Source: an uncultured Flavobacteriaceae bacterium
Lineage (GTDB): Bacteria; Bacteroidota; Bacteroidia; Flavobacteriales; Flavobacteriaceae
Assembly (NCBI GenBank): GCA_947503105.1
Contig: CANNCM010000001.1
Location: forward strand, 496,001-560,000
Direction of reading: 5' to 3'
Length of the DNA: 64,000 nt
Part shown: positions 1 through 8,968 of the stretch, piece after piece
Layout: each line of letters opens with the position of its first letter
Position numbering within the stretch: the stretch's first letter is position 1
Program-made: the position numbers and the translations under genes
Notes under the pieces: generated by a model
The model's database searches: none
Seen by the model: the letters and a program-made list of their open reading frames with translations, nothing else
Told to the model about the DNA's origin: nothing

Positions 1-498
1 GGGTCTATTGGGGATTCTATTTGTGAGGACGATAAAATGGAATTGGCATTAGAAATTTTGCGCTTAGCAAAAGAAAAAAATGTCCAGGTTCACCTTCCTG
101 TAGATGTTTTAGCCGCAGATGATTTCAACAACTCAGCAAACACGCAAGTTGTTAATATCACTTCTATTCCATCCAATTGGCAAGGCCTAGATTGTGGCCC
201 CAAAAGTAAAGCGATTTTCCATGACGTTGTACAACAGAGCAAAACCATTTTGTGGAATGGCCCGCTTGGTGTTTTTGAATTAGACACGTTTTCTTCCGGA
301 ACAAAAGCCCTTGGTGATTCCATTGCAGAAGCAACAAAAAATGGCGCTTTTTCGCTTGTTGGCGGCGGTGATTCTGTGGCTGCAGTAAAGCAATTTGGCT
401 TTCAAAATAAGGTAAGTTATGTAAGCACAGGTGGTGGTGCCATGCTCGAAAGTTTAGAAGGAAAGACACTACCAGGAATTGCGGCCATAAACAACTAA
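1..498 (+). CDS. pgk: Phosphoglycerate kinase, C-terminal part (5' end outside window)
   Basis: Glycolytic enzyme transferring phosphate between 1,3-bisphosphoglycerate and ADP in the cytoplasm. The reading frame is open from base 1, so the gene starts upstream of the window. About 165 C-terminal residues are visible. They include the nucleotide-domain segment [11 protein letters not shown], the signature WNGPLGVFE, the glycine-rich GGGDS loop and the terminal STGGGAMLE...LPGIAAI motif typical of all PGKs. The stop lies 7 bases before the next gene, so the transglycosylase is probably co-transcribed. The family assignment is certain; only the start is unknown. Confidence 0.97.
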   Translation, partial: GSIGDSICEDDKMELALEILRLAKEKNVQVHLPVDVLAADDFNNSANTQVVNITSIPSNWQGLDCGPKSKAIFHDVVQQSKTILWNGPLGVFELDTFSSGTKALGDSIAEATKNGAFSLVGGGDSVAAVKQFGFQNKVSYVSTGGGAMLESLEGKTLPGIAAINN

Positions 499-505
499 CG
501 CCCTT

Positions 506-1804
506 ATGACGAACAAAAGGATATTGACATTTATTTTTGTTTTATTGTTGAATTTGTCTTTTTCACAAACACAAATTTCTAAACAATTTGATCCAAAAAT
601 TGTCATTGACACAACAGCGATTGAGCTTCAAGATTACAATAATGCACTGCTTTATGATGCCCAATGGCGAGCAGAATTTTTTGACGATTCACTTTATGAT
701 TCTATCTCAAAAGCCGTAAATGAAAACACTTCTGAAGCGGTCAATTTTGCAGCGTTATCTTTAGACACCTTGCAGTCTCGACTACAACAGTTGGATGCCA
801 AAACGCCATTTCATATACACTACAATCCCGCTCTGGAAACCCTCATAAAAAAATATCTCAAACAGCGAAAAGTGCTCTATGAGCGGCTCATGAAATTGAG
901 TCAGTATTATTTTCCATTGTTTGAAGACATTTTTGACAGAGAAGGGATCCCTCTTGAAATCAAATACCTAGCCATTGTGGAGTCTGCGTTAAGGCCAAAC
1001 GCAAAATCTAGAGTTGGCGCAACTGGACTTTGGCAATTTATGTTTTCTACAGGCAAATATTACGACTTAGAAGTCAGTAGTTATGTGGATGAGCGTTGTG
1101 ACCCCGTTCGATCTACAATTGCAGCAGCAAAGTATTTAAAATCTTTATACAAGGTTTTTAATGATTGGGATTTGGCTCTTGCCGCCTATAATTCGGGCCC
1201 GGGAAATGTTACAAAAGCGATTCGTCGCTCGGGGGGGCATCAAAACTATTGGAACATTCGTCCTTTTTTGCCTAGGGAAACGGCTGGGTATCTACCAGCG
1301 TTTTTGGCAACGATGTATCTTTTTGAGTATGCTCCACAGCATGGTTTTAATGTGTCAAAACATCAAATGCCAATAATCAAAACAGATACAATACAAATCA
1401 AAAGAATGATTAGTCTAAAACAAGTGAGCGCTGTTATTGATATTGATTTGGAAACGCTAGAATTTTTAAACCCTTCATATAAACTTGGTATAATTCCTTA
1501 TATAAAAAACAAAAATTATGCTTTAAGATTGCCACTTGAAATGGTTGGAACATTTGTAAGTAATGAAGATCAAATTTATGCATATGCCAAAGCGGAATTT
1601 GATCGTCGCGAAAAACCACTGCCAAAGTTTTTTAAACTCGACACAAAAATAAGATACAAGGTGCAGCCAGGCGATTATTTAGGAAAAATCGCCAAAAAAT
1701 TTAGAGTAAGAATTAGTCAAATAAAGCAATGGAATGGATTGCGTTCCGATCAACTTAAAGCAGGAAGCCGCCTAACGATTTTTACAAGAAACCCACAGCA
1801 GTAA
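506..1804 (+). CDS. Membrane-bound lytic murein transglycosylase, MltD-like, with LysM
   Basis: Cleaves peptidoglycan glycan strands with formation of 1,6-anhydro-muramic acid; acts in the periplasm. It has a hydrophobic N-terminal signal (residues 1-20), a helical linker, and an SLT domain at about residues 130-290 with the catalytic Glu at about 159 in the AIVESALRP motif. The GATGLWQFM and AYNSGPGNV motifs of family-1 lytic transglycosylases follow. One LysM domain (about 385-429, starting YKVQPGDYLGKIAKKF) binds glycan. The 432-residue length fits the MltD group. It follows pgk by 7 bases and is followed by a 108-base spacer before the DUF4837 gene. The exact Mlt subclass is inferred. Confidence 0.92.
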   Translation: MTNKRILTFIFVLLLNLSFSQTQISKQFDPKIVIDTTAIELQDYNNALLYDAQWRAEFFDDSLYDSISKAVNENTSEAVNFAALSLDTLQSRLQQLDAKTPFHIHYNPALETLIKKYLKQRKVLYERLMKLSQYYFPLFEDIFDREGIPLEIKYLAIVESALRPNAKSRVGATGLWQFMFSTGKYYDLEVSSYVDERCDPVRSTIAAAKYLKSLYKVFNDWDLALAAYNSGPGNVTKAIRRSGGHQNYWNIRPFLPRETAGYLPAFLATMYLFEYAPQHGFNVSKHQMPIIKTDTIQIKRMISLKQVSAVIDIDLETLEFLNPSYKLGIIPYIKNKNYALRLPLEMVGTFVSNEDQIYAYAKAEFDRREKPLPKFFKLDTKIRYKVQPGDYLGKIAKKFRVRISQIKQWNGLRSDQLKAGSRLTIFTRNPQQ

Positions 1805-1912
1805 TTATAAGAAAAAGAAGTAATAAAAGAGAAAATTTAAAAAATGGAACGATATTGGCAGATATAAAAACCTTGGTCAAGAACATTAATCGTTTAATAA
1901 ATAAAAAATAAC

Positions 1913-2887
1913 ATGAAATTTTTCATAAACATAATATTGATTTCTCTGGTGCTAATTTCATGTAAAGAAAACGCATCAAAGAAAGTCTATAAGTCTCAAT
2001 CTTCTGGAAACATCAACAGCCTTTTGGTTGTTGTGGACAACGATCTTTGGAGCACAAGCGTTGGAGAATCCATTAGGCGCTATATTGGAGCAGAAGTCTA
2101 TGGACTTCCACAGGTAGAACCACAATTTGATTTACGTCAAGTTCCACGTTCTGTTTTCTCAGACTTTGTTCGTATGAATAGAACAGTCCTAAAAGTACAA
2201 CTATCAGATGAGCAAGGAGTTAAGTTTTATTCAGATCCATATGCAAAGCCCCAAAAGATGGTTGTCGTTAGTGGGCCATCGCGTCAAATTTTGGCAGAAC
2301 TAATTGAGCAAAATGCCTCTCAAATTATAAGCGTATTCAAAAACGAAGAATTGAAGGAAAGACAACGCCGCACAAGAAAGTCTCTATTCAATACCGCTGC
2401 CATAGAAAAAGGATTGGGCCTAAAACTAGAGATTCCTTCTGTTTATAGAATTGCTAAAAACGAAGACGACTTTTTTTGGATTAGAAGAGACACAAAAACA
2501 GGGATCATTAATATCTTGCTTTACAGCGTAGCTTTACAAGAGTTTAAAACTACAGAGGCCTTTTCTCAACGTGTGATTCAACTTAGAGATTCTGTTGCAC
2601 AACAGCACATACCAGGGCCAACAGAAGGAAATTTCATGACAACTGAAACGGCATATACTCCATTTTCGTTTTTTACAGAACTAGCAAATACTAAAGTTTT
2701 GGAAACTAGAAGTTTGTGGAAAGTAGAAGGCGCATTTATGTCGGGGCCATTTGTAAATTATTCTTTTATAGACACCAAAAATGACAGATTACTCGTAGCC
2801 GAGGGGTTTGTCTATGCACCATCTGAACCCAAAAGAGATTATGTTTTTGAGTTAGAGGCCATAATAAAATCAATTACAATACAATAA
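1913..2887 (+). CDS. DUF4837 family lipoprotein
   Basis: Function unknown. The N-terminus is a lipoprotein signal ending LVLISC, with the lipidated Cys at residue 17, so the 324-residue product should be anchored in the envelope. The body matches what I recall of DUF4837, a family confined to Bacteroidota that often sits beside pgk and MltD genes: an early NSLLVVVDNDLW segment, conserved EPQFDLRQVP, and a C-terminal part including RSLWKVEGAFMSGPFVNY. It is convergent with tatA. Family assignment is from memory of conserved motifs; no biochemical role can be read from the sequence. Confidence 0.8.
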   Translation: MKFFINIILISLVLISCKENASKKVYKSQSSGNINSLLVVVDNDLWSTSVGESIRRYIGAEVYGLPQVEPQFDLRQVPRSVFSDFVRMNRTVLKVQLSDEQGVKFYSDPYAKPQKMVVVSGPSRQILAELIEQNASQIISVFKNEELKERQRRTRKSLFNTAAIEKGLGLKLEIPSVYRIAKNEDDFFWIRRDTKTGIINILLYSVALQEFKTTEAFSQRVIQLRDSVAQQHIPGPTEGNFMTTETAYTPFSFFTELANTKVLETRSLWKVEGAFMSGPFVNYSFIDTKNDRLLVAEGFVYAPSEPKRDYVFELEAIIKSITIQ

Positions 2888-2913
2888 AAAAGACAAGAAG
2901 TTTCGGAAATTTT

Positions 2914-3102
2914 TTATTTCTTTTCTTCGTCTTTTTTGTCATCATCGTCTTCTTGGCTAGCTTTTTTAAATTCTTTGATGCCACCGCCCAAACCTCTCAT
3001 AAGTTCAGGGATTTTTTTGCCACCAAAAAGCAACAAAACAGCAAGAACAACAAGGACAATTTGCATTGGGCCAAACGCTAGGGGTAATATATGTAGATCC
3101 AT
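2914..3102 (-). CDS. tatA: Sec-independent translocase subunit TatA/TatE-type
   Basis: Pore-forming component of the twin-arginine translocase, which exports folded proteins across the inner membrane. The 62-residue product has a single N-terminal membrane helix (about residues 9-26), then the hallmark [20 protein letters not shown] amphipathic helix and an acidic/lysine-rich tail ([12 protein letters not shown]). Its size suits TatA/E rather than TatB. It is read towards the DUF4837 gene, with a 26-base gap between the convergent stops. A TAnnTTTG box lies 19 bases upstream of the start. tatC is not in the window. Confidence 0.93.
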   Translation of the reverse strand: MDLHILPLAFGPMQIVLVVLAVLLLFGGKKIPELMRGLGGGIKEFKKASQEDDDDKKDEEKK

Positions 3103-3121
3103 ATTTTTTGTGTTATAAGCA

Positions 3122-3129
3122 CAAAGTTA
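3122..3129 (-). promoter_or_regulatory. Candidate -7 box (TAACTTTG) for tatA
   Basis: On the minus strand this reads TAACTTTG, a perfect match to the Bacteroidota -7 consensus TAnnTTTG, 19 bases upstream of the tatA start codon. No TTG at the usual -33 spacing was found. Confidence 0.45.
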
Positions 3130-3204
3130 ACAATTCTCCACTAATTAAAATGCTAAATCAAAATATTAGTGGTAGAGTACTATAGCAATCGCACAATTTT
3201 TATT

Positions 3205-3212
3205 TAATTTTG
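3205..3212 (+). promoter_or_regulatory. Candidate -7 box (TAATTTTG) for M23 peptidase gene
   Basis: The box matches TAnnTTTG and ends only 5 bases before the ATG at 3218. Initiation a few bases downstream of the box would give an mRNA with practically no 5' leader. No -33 TTG is visible at 17-23 bases. Confidence 0.45.
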
Positions 3213-3217
3213 TCTTG

Positions 3218-4096
3218 ATGAAGTATTCAAAAACATCTAATAAATCGCAAAAGAAAAAACTCACCAAAAAGTTATTGCATAAATACAGATTGGTTATCCT
3301 CAATGAAGACACTTTTGAGGAGCGATTTGCAATGAAGCTCACCCGTCTAAATGTATTTATTTTTGGGTCACTATTTGCTTTACTTTTGATTGGCTTTACG
3401 ACTGTTTTTATCGCATTCACCCCAATTCGAGAATATATCCCTGGCTACACGTCTCCAACCCTTCAAAAACAAGCCATCACATTGGAGCAAAAAACAGATT
3501 CTCTAATGAACCTTACTCGAATGAATGAGCTTTACATGGCCTCGATAAAAGACGTTTTGAATGGTCAAGTTTCTTCTGAAACGATAAATAAAGATTCTAT
3601 ATATGCGGCATTGGCAGCTGAGGTCGATCCCGAAAATCTGAACCCATCCCGCGCAGATTCGATTTTAAGAGAAAAAGTGGATAATGAGGATAAGTACAAT
3701 TTATTTGAATCGGCACAATCCGTGAAGAACTTTGTATTTTTTCCACCCGTAAAAGGAACAGTTAGTTCAGGGTTTAGTATCGAAGAGCAGCATTATGCTG
3801 TAGATATTGCAGTTCCAAAAAACACACCAGTAAAAGCCGCAGCAGACGGTCGCGTTGTTCTTGCCTCTTGGACCTCCGACTCTGGATTTGTTATTGTTGT
3901 TGATCATGGAAACCAATTACTTTCTGTGTACAAACACAATTCCTCTCTTACCAAAACACAAGGTGAGTTGGTAAAGGCAAGAGAAGTTATTGCAATTTCT
4001 GGTTCTTCTGGAGAACTAAGCACTGGCCCTCATTTACATTTTGAACTTTGGAATGACGGCAACCCTATAGACCCTTTAGCATTTATAGACTTTTAG
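3218..4096 (+). CDS. Membrane-anchored M23 (LytM) peptidoglycan endopeptidase
   Basis: Predicted zinc endopeptidase cleaving peptidoglycan peptide bridges. The 292-residue product has a basic cytoplasmic N-terminus, one membrane helix (about residues 45-67), a periplasmic linker and a C-terminal LytM domain (about 175-290). All metal ligands appear present: the HYAVD motif (His192, Asp196) and HLHFE (His272, His274). I chose the ATG at 3218. The in-frame TTG at 3215 would add only one residue and lies next to the promoter box. The GH3-like gene follows after 8 bases, probably in one operon. Confidence 0.9.
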   Translation: MKYSKTSNKSQKKKLTKKLLHKYRLVILNEDTFEERFAMKLTRLNVFIFGSLFALLLIGFTTVFIAFTPIREYIPGYTSPTLQKQAITLEQKTDSLMNLTRMNELYMASIKDVLNGQVSSETINKDSIYAALAAEVDPENLNPSRADSILREKVDNEDKYNLFESAQSVKNFVFFPPVKGTVSSGFSIEEQHYAVDIAVPKNTPVKAAADGRVVLASWTSDSGFVIVVDHGNQLLSVYKHNSSLTKTQGELVKAREVIAISGSSGELSTGPHLHFELWNDGNPIDPLAFIDF

Positions 4097-4104
4097 CGTA
4101 AAAT

Positions 4105-5607
4105 ATGACATCAATTAAATCCTTTTTTGCCAAAATATTTGCTGCACGTGTTACCAAAAAAATTAACATTTGGGCATCAAATCCAATAGAAACCCAAGAA
4201 AATGTTTTTAAGGCATTGGTAACATCGGCAAAGCACACAACATTTGGAGAGGATCATCATTTTGATGCCATAAAAAATCATGAAGACTTTATAAAAAATG
4301 TCCCAGTTCGAGATTATGAAAAATTAAAATTTTATGTTGACCAAGTTGTCGAAGGTAAGCCAAATGTTCTGTGGCCAGGAAAGCCATTATATTTTGCTAA
4401 AACTTCTGGCACGACCTCTGGAGCAAAATATATTCCCATTACGGCCCCTTCCATAAAAGCACAGGTTGAAGCGTCACGAAATGCTATTTTGGTGTATATC
4501 AACGAAACAGGAAATTCGGATTTTGTCGATGGGAAATGGATTTTTTTACAAGGAAGTCCTGTTTTGAGTGAAAAGAATGGCATCAAACTAGGGCGTCTTT
4601 CGGGGATTTCGGCACATTATGTGCCTTCATATTTACTAAAAAACAGGATGCCAAGTTGGGAGACCAACTGCATAGAAGATTGGGAAACCAAAGTGGATGC
4701 CATTGTGCAAGAAACACTTCAAGAAAACATGACAGCAATAGCTGGAATTCCCTCTTGGGTACAGATGTATTTTGAAAAACTAGTTCAACAAAAACAACAA
4801 AAAGTAGGGGATATTTTCAAGAACTTCAGTCTTTTCATTTTTGGTGGTGTTAATTATGAACCCTACCGTTCTAAATTTGAAAACTTAATTGGAAGAAAGG
4901 TAGACAGCGTAGAATTGTACCCTGCTAGTGAAGGTTTTTTTGCCTTTCAAGATCGTCAAAACCAAAAAGGAATGTTATTGCAACTGGATTCAGGTATCTT
5001 TTATGAATTTATAGAGGCGGACACCTTTTTTGAAGACAACCCAAAACGAATCACTTTAAAAGATGTAAAAATTGGGGTGAATTATGTTATTATAATTTCG
5101 ACCAATGCAGGACTGTGGGCCTATAATATTGGTGATACTGTACAGTTTACCTCACTAAAACCTTTTAGAATTATTGTAAGTGGACGGATAAAACATTTTA
5201 TTTCTGCTTTTGGAGAACACGTTATTGCAAAAGAAGTTGATCAGGCGCTTATTGAGGCCGTAAAAGGAACTAGCGCTAGAGTCACAGAATATACCGTTGC
5301 ACCAGAAACAAACCCAGAGACAGGCCTTCCTTTTCACGAGTGGTTTATTGAGTTTGAGAAAGAACCAGAGGATCTTACTCAGTTCATTCACAAAATGGAT
5401 GAAGCCCTTCAAAACCAAAACAGCTATTACAAGGATTTGATTCAAGGAAAAGTTTTGAAGCCCTTAGAGATTACTAAGGTTAAAAAAGAGGGATTCAAAA
5501 CGTACATGAAAACTATAGGCAAATTGGGGGGGCAAAACAAAACCCCACGCCTATCGAACGATCGGAAGATTGCAGACTGTTTAAAGAAACACAATCTCAT
5601 CAAATAA
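4105..5607 (+). CDS. GH3 auxin-responsive promoter family protein
   Basis: Bacterial member of the GH3 branch of the acyl-adenylating (ANL) superfamily. Plant relatives conjugate acyl acids to amino acids via acyl-adenylates. The 500-residue cytoplasmic product contains the nucleotide loop AKTSGTTSGAKYIP (about residues 93-106), the ELYPASEGFFAFQD motif around the adenine site, NIGDTVQF and VSGRIKHFISAFGEH. Bacterial homologues are common in Bacteroidota, but their substrate is unknown. It lies 8 bases after the M23 gene and ends 3 bases before the next promoter box. Fold and adenylation chemistry are likely; substrate cannot be inferred. Confidence 0.88.
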   Translation: MTSIKSFFAKIFAARVTKKINIWASNPIETQENVFKALVTSAKHTTFGEDHHFDAIKNHEDFIKNVPVRDYEKLKFYVDQVVEGKPNVLWPGKPLYFAKTSGTTSGAKYIPITAPSIKAQVEASRNAILVYINETGNSDFVDGKWIFLQGSPVLSEKNGIKLGRLSGISAHYVPSYLLKNRMPSWETNCIEDWETKVDAIVQETLQENMTAIAGIPSWVQMYFEKLVQQKQQKVGDIFKNFSLFIFGGVNYEPYRSKFENLIGRKVDSVELYPASEGFFAFQDRQNQKGMLLQLDSGIFYEFIEADTFFEDNPKRITLKDVKIGVNYVIIISTNAGLWAYNIGDTVQFTSLKPFRIIVSGRIKHFISAFGEHVIAKEVDQALIEAVKGTSARVTEYTVAPETNPETGLPFHEWFIEFEKEPEDLTQFIHKMDEALQNQNSYYKDLIQGKVLKPLEITKVKKEGFKTYMKTIGKLGGQNKTPRLSNDRKIADCLKKHNLIK

Positions 5608-5609
5608 TG

Positions 5610-5617
5610 TATATTTG
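5610..5617 (+). promoter_or_regulatory. Candidate -7 box (TATATTTG) for the DUF6909-like gene
   Basis: A perfect TAnnTTTG element ends 5 bases before the ATG at 5623, the same spacing as at the M23 gene. It sits directly after the GH3 stop codon, suggesting a new, nearly leaderless transcription unit. Confidence 0.5.
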
Positions 5618-5622
5618 CCCTA

Positions 5623-7311
5623 ATGAAAAGCTCCACAAAAAAACTCAATAGAACTCGAGCACAAGAAAGTTCGCACGCTATCGAGCGTATGTACATCACC
5701 ATGCGTCATTTGTTTAGTCGTGGATTTTACAAACCTATGGGGATTTCTGGAGCCACTTTACGACAAGCATTACTTTCATTAAGACCAGAAATATATGGCA
5801 CTATTGCAGAAGAAAAAGCGGAATTGGAAGGGCTTTTGTATGTGGTAGATCGATTGCCAATTGGAATTGAGCAGTGTTCTCATGTCAACCTAACAAGCGC
5901 AGAAGGGTTTGGAGATTCGCATTTTGAGGTTATCGTGCCAGCAAAACGACGTCGAAATTGCTATCGCATCGATTTTGAGCAAATGAATATTGAAATCACA
6001 AGAGGGCGCTCAGAGATTTATGATATTTTGACACATTTGACGTTTTTATATATTGAATCTCACAAAATTGCCCGTCAAGTCCTCATTGGAGAAAAAGGCA
6101 AAACAACAAGAGATTGGCAAAAGCTAGAAAAAGCAATCCAATCCAAGAAAAAACTAAGCAAAAAAGAGCGAGAAATTGCAGTGACTCATACGGCAAACAT
6201 ACTGGGGCGCACCTTTGATGAAATCAATTCTGTGTATGCTGCTTTTGCTACTCCTCACCAACCCGATCATTTTTTACATCTGATTTATTGGCTTGGCAAG
6301 CGGGCAATTAATGAAATTGTAAATTATGACAAGCGCATCATTACCTTTAGCCCTGTACTGAGAGAACGCTTGGGACATCATATTCATGGAGAGCAATGGG
6401 CCAATGCTATAAAAAGCTGTTTGGAAAAACAGGAGCTTATTGGGCGACCAATACACATCATTTCTGCAAATTTACACAGCGTGATGAATACACTTTATGC
6501 GCCAAAGGCCTTACAAAAGCGTTACAAAGCCAACGGTATTTTTTCTGTTTATGAAGAATTAAGTGCAGATAAAAATACAGCTATGCGCAATAAAATTAAG
6601 GCATTGGCGTTGAAGGAGGGCATGACATACATCGACGATAAATCAGGGACAAATATAGACGTTCAAGTAATAGACACGGCTAAGGTGGATTTTAAGTATA
6701 ATTCAATTTTAACTTCATCAAAAACAGCTGAAAACCCTCCAGTCATTATTGTAATGGATTATGCCTTTGGCGAGCAAGCCTATGAAACCATAGACGAATT
6801 ATTGAAACCCTTTAAAACCAAGGCAAAAACCTATTTTTTAAATGTTGATTCTATCTCTGTTATGGGCAAAGCAGGAATTTTGGACGGAGGGAAAGGCGAT
6901 ATTATGATACCTTCTGCACATATCTTTGAAGGAACAGCAGACAATTACCCTTTTGAAAATGAATTAAAAAAAGAGGATTTTGAGGGGCAGGGTGTAGATG
7001 TCTATGAAGGGGCCATGGTAACCGTTTTGGGAACCTCTTTACAAAACAAAGAACTTTTAAGGTTTTTCCACGAATCCACCTGGGATGTGATTGGCTTGGA
7101 AATGGAAGGCGTTCATTATCAAAAAGCGATACAATCCGCTTCCAAAATCCGCAACAGTATTTCGCCAGAGGTAAAAGTACGTTATGCCTATTATGCTAGT
7201 GACAACCCTTTGGAAACCGGAAGCACACTGGCTTCTGGAGGATTGGGCCTTAGCGGTGTAAAACCAACCTATGTGATTACACATCAAATTTTAAAACAAA
7301 TTATAAACTAA
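5623..7311 (+). CDS. DUF6909-like protein with nucleoside-phosphorylase-like C-terminus
   Basis: Unknown function. The 562-residue product resembles what I recall as DUF6909, a large cytoplasmic family of Flavobacteriia. The N-terminal third contains ISGATLRQALLSLRPE and SAEGFGDSHFEV. The middle has basic, helical segments. From about residue 370 the protein carries an alternating-strand region and then GLEMEGVHYQKA near residue 505 and a C-terminal YASDNPLETGSTL. EMEG recalls the purine-binding Glu-Met-Glu of nucleoside phosphorylases and AMP nucleosidase. A nucleosidase or phosphorylase activity is therefore possible, but this is inference. The ATG at 5623 is chosen because the promoter box lies just upstream. 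Confidence 0.7.
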   Translation: MKSSTKKLNRTRAQESSHAIERMYITMRHLFSRGFYKPMGISGATLRQALLSLRPEIYGTIAEEKAELEGLLYVVDRLPIGIEQCSHVNLTSAEGFGDSHFEVIVPAKRRRNCYRIDFEQMNIEITRGRSEIYDILTHLTFLYIESHKIARQVLIGEKGKTTRDWQKLEKAIQSKKKLSKKEREIAVTHTANILGRTFDEINSVYAAFATPHQPDHFLHLIYWLGKRAINEIVNYDKRIITFSPVLRERLGHHIHGEQWANAIKSCLEKQELIGRPIHIISANLHSVMNTLYAPKALQKRYKANGIFSVYEELSADKNTAMRNKIKALALKEGMTYIDDKSGTNIDVQVIDTAKVDFKYNSILTSSKTAENPPVIIVMDYAFGEQAYETIDELLKPFKTKAKTYFLNVDSISVMGKAGILDGGKGDIMIPSAHIFEGTADNYPFENELKKEDFEGQGVDVYEGAMVTVLGTSLQNKELLRFFHESTWDVIGLEMEGVHYQKAIQSASKIRNSISPEVKVRYAYYASDNPLETGSTLASGGLGLSGVKPTYVITHQILKQIIN

Positions 7312-7323
7312 TATAAAAGACTA

Positions 7324-8391
7324 ATGAGTACTACTAATAATTCACAACCATCAGAAGAAGTTGATTTAGGACAACTTTTTAAAATGATTGGAAATGCATT
7401 CCAACGCTTATTTCAGTTTATTGGATCTATTTTTAAACAACTGTTTTTGGCCTTTGTTTGGTTTGTGTTTTTTATAAAAAGATGTGCACTTATTTTTTTG
7501 ATAGCAGCTGTTGTTGGTTTAGCCCTTGGTTTTCTTTTAGATAAAACCTCGCCGCCAACGTACAAATCTTCAATAACAGTAAAGCAAAATTATGCTACTG
7601 GAGAAAACTTGTATGGCTCCATTGACTATTATAACAGTCTATTAAAAGACGGCGATTATGAAGTTTTGGGACGTGTTTTAGGGTTAGAAAAAAGTGTTTC
7701 TGAAGAGATTATAGGTTTGGAGATTGAGCCTATCATTACAGACAATGATCGTGTTGTGATGTTTGATAAATACATTAGTGGACTAGATTCTTTAGCAGCA
7801 TCTAAAGTTGAATATGACGTATTTGTGGAGAATATTAAAGACTACAAACACCAGTTGCAGCAAATCAGTATCAAATCCAAAACGAGATCAAATTTTAAAA
7901 ATGTTTTTGATAATATTATTGGAGATATACATACGAATATATTTTTTGTAAATGAACAATCGAAAGATTTGACAGAGCTGAAACAACAAAAAATAGCGCT
8001 AGAACAATCTTTGGCGCAGTCCGATTCTTTACAACGCACATACAAACGTGTTTTGGAGCAACAGATGGAGTCGAAATCCACTTCAGAAACCTCAATAACG
8101 TTTGAAGGCAATAATGATAAAAACAAAACACGCGAGTTTGATCTTTATAAAAATGATATCGAATTACGCCGAGAAATTGTTGATATTGACCGTAAACTTA
8201 AGGATAAGGAAAACATTGTTGAAGCTATTTCAAGCAAGCAAGACAGTGGGTTTGTTGATGACACCAAAGAACTATTAGGATTAAATCTAAGTACAAAGCT
8301 ATATTATTTAGTACTATTTACGGTACTAACTTTTGTGATTCTTTTAGGGCTTGAATTTTTAAAGTTTTTAGAAAAATACAAACCGGAGTAA
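7324..8391 (+). CDS. Wzz-like polysaccharide chain-length regulator
   Basis: Predicted polysaccharide co-polymerase controlling glycan chain length in the inner membrane. The 355-residue protein has an N-terminal hydrophobic region (about residues 35-75, including FLIAAVVGLALGFLL) followed by the PPTYKSSITV segment typical of Wzz after its first helix. A long, largely helical, charged periplasmic part (about 200-300, probable coiled coil) and a second membrane helix near the C-terminus (LYYLVLFTVLTFVILLGL) follow. No tyrosine-kinase domain is fused. It opens the polysaccharide locus, 13 bases after the preceding gene and 31 before rfbC. Confidence 0.78.
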   Translation: MSTTNNSQPSEEVDLGQLFKMIGNAFQRLFQFIGSIFKQLFLAFVWFVFFIKRCALIFLIAAVVGLALGFLLDKTSPPTYKSSITVKQNYATGENLYGSIDYYNSLLKDGDYEVLGRVLGLEKSVSEEIIGLEIEPIITDNDRVVMFDKYISGLDSLAASKVEYDVFVENIKDYKHQLQQISIKSKTRSNFKNVFDNIIGDIHTNIFFVNEQSKDLTELKQQKIALEQSLAQSDSLQRTYKRVLEQQMESKSTSETSITFEGNNDKNKTREFDLYKNDIELRREIVDIDRKLKDKENIVEAISSKQDSGFVDDTKELLGLNLSTKLYYLVLFTVLTFVILLGLEFLKFLEKYKPE

Positions 8392-8422
8392 AAAAGATTT
8401 AATGCTCTTTAATTCATAAAAA

Positions 8423-8968
8423 ATGAAGATATTTAAGACCCCTTTAGATAGTTGTATTGTTTTGTCTCCCACTTTGTTTTCAGATGACAGAGGAAGCTTT
8501 TATGAGTCTTACAAAAAAGGTGTTTTTGAAGAAGCTTTGGGATATGAAGTCAATTTTGTTCAAGACAACGAGTCGTTTTCTTCTAAAGGAGTGCTTCGAG
8601 GATTGCATTTTCAAAAAGGAGAGAATGCTCAAGCAAAGTTAGTACGTGTCATACAAGGTGCTGTTTTGGATGTTGCCGTTGACCTGCGAGAAGAATCTTC
8701 GACCTACGGGCAACATTTTTCTATTGAATTGTCTTCTGATAATAAAAAACAGTTGTTTATTCCGAGGGGCTTTGCACACGGATTTGTAGTGCTGAGTGAT
8801 ACCGCTATTTTTTCGTATAAATGTGATAATTACTATCATAAGGAATCAGAAAGTGGAATCATCTATAATGACCCAATTCTAAATATTGATTGGAAATTAC
8901 CGAATGGCCACTTACAGCTGTCCAAAAAAGACTTAGAACTTCCTCATTTTAAATCTTTGGCGTTATGA
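8423..8968 (+). CDS. rfbC: dTDP-4-dehydrorhamnose 3,5-epimerase
   Basis: Third step of dTDP-L-rhamnose synthesis: epimerises dTDP-4-keto-6-deoxyglucose at C3 and C5. The 181-residue cupin shows the full family set: DDRGSFYESY near the N-terminus, FVQDNES, VLRGLHFQ (catalytic His), AKLVRVIQGAVLDVAVDLR, and IPRGFAHGFVVLSDTA. It overlaps rfbD by 4 bases (ATGA). rfbA and rfbB are not in the window, so the pathway must be completed elsewhere, or the enzyme may serve a related dTDP-sugar. Confidence 0.95.
   Translation: MKIFKTPLDSCIVLSPTLFSDDRGSFYESYKKGVFEEALGYEVNFVQDNESFSSKGVLRGLHFQKGENAQAKLVRVIQGAVLDVAVDLREESSTYGQHFSIELSSDNKKQLFIPRGFAHGFVVLSDTAIFSYKCDNYYHKESESGIIYNDPILNIDWKLPNGHLQLSKKDLELPHFKSLAL

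Noticed and set aside
2886..2938. Bidirectional terminator between DUF4837 and tatA genes
   Set aside because: A-rich and T-rich arms pair only imperfectly and one lies inside tatA coding sequence.
2936..3118. Plus-strand frame opposite tatA
   Set aside because: Antisense shadow of tatA; low-complexity translation.
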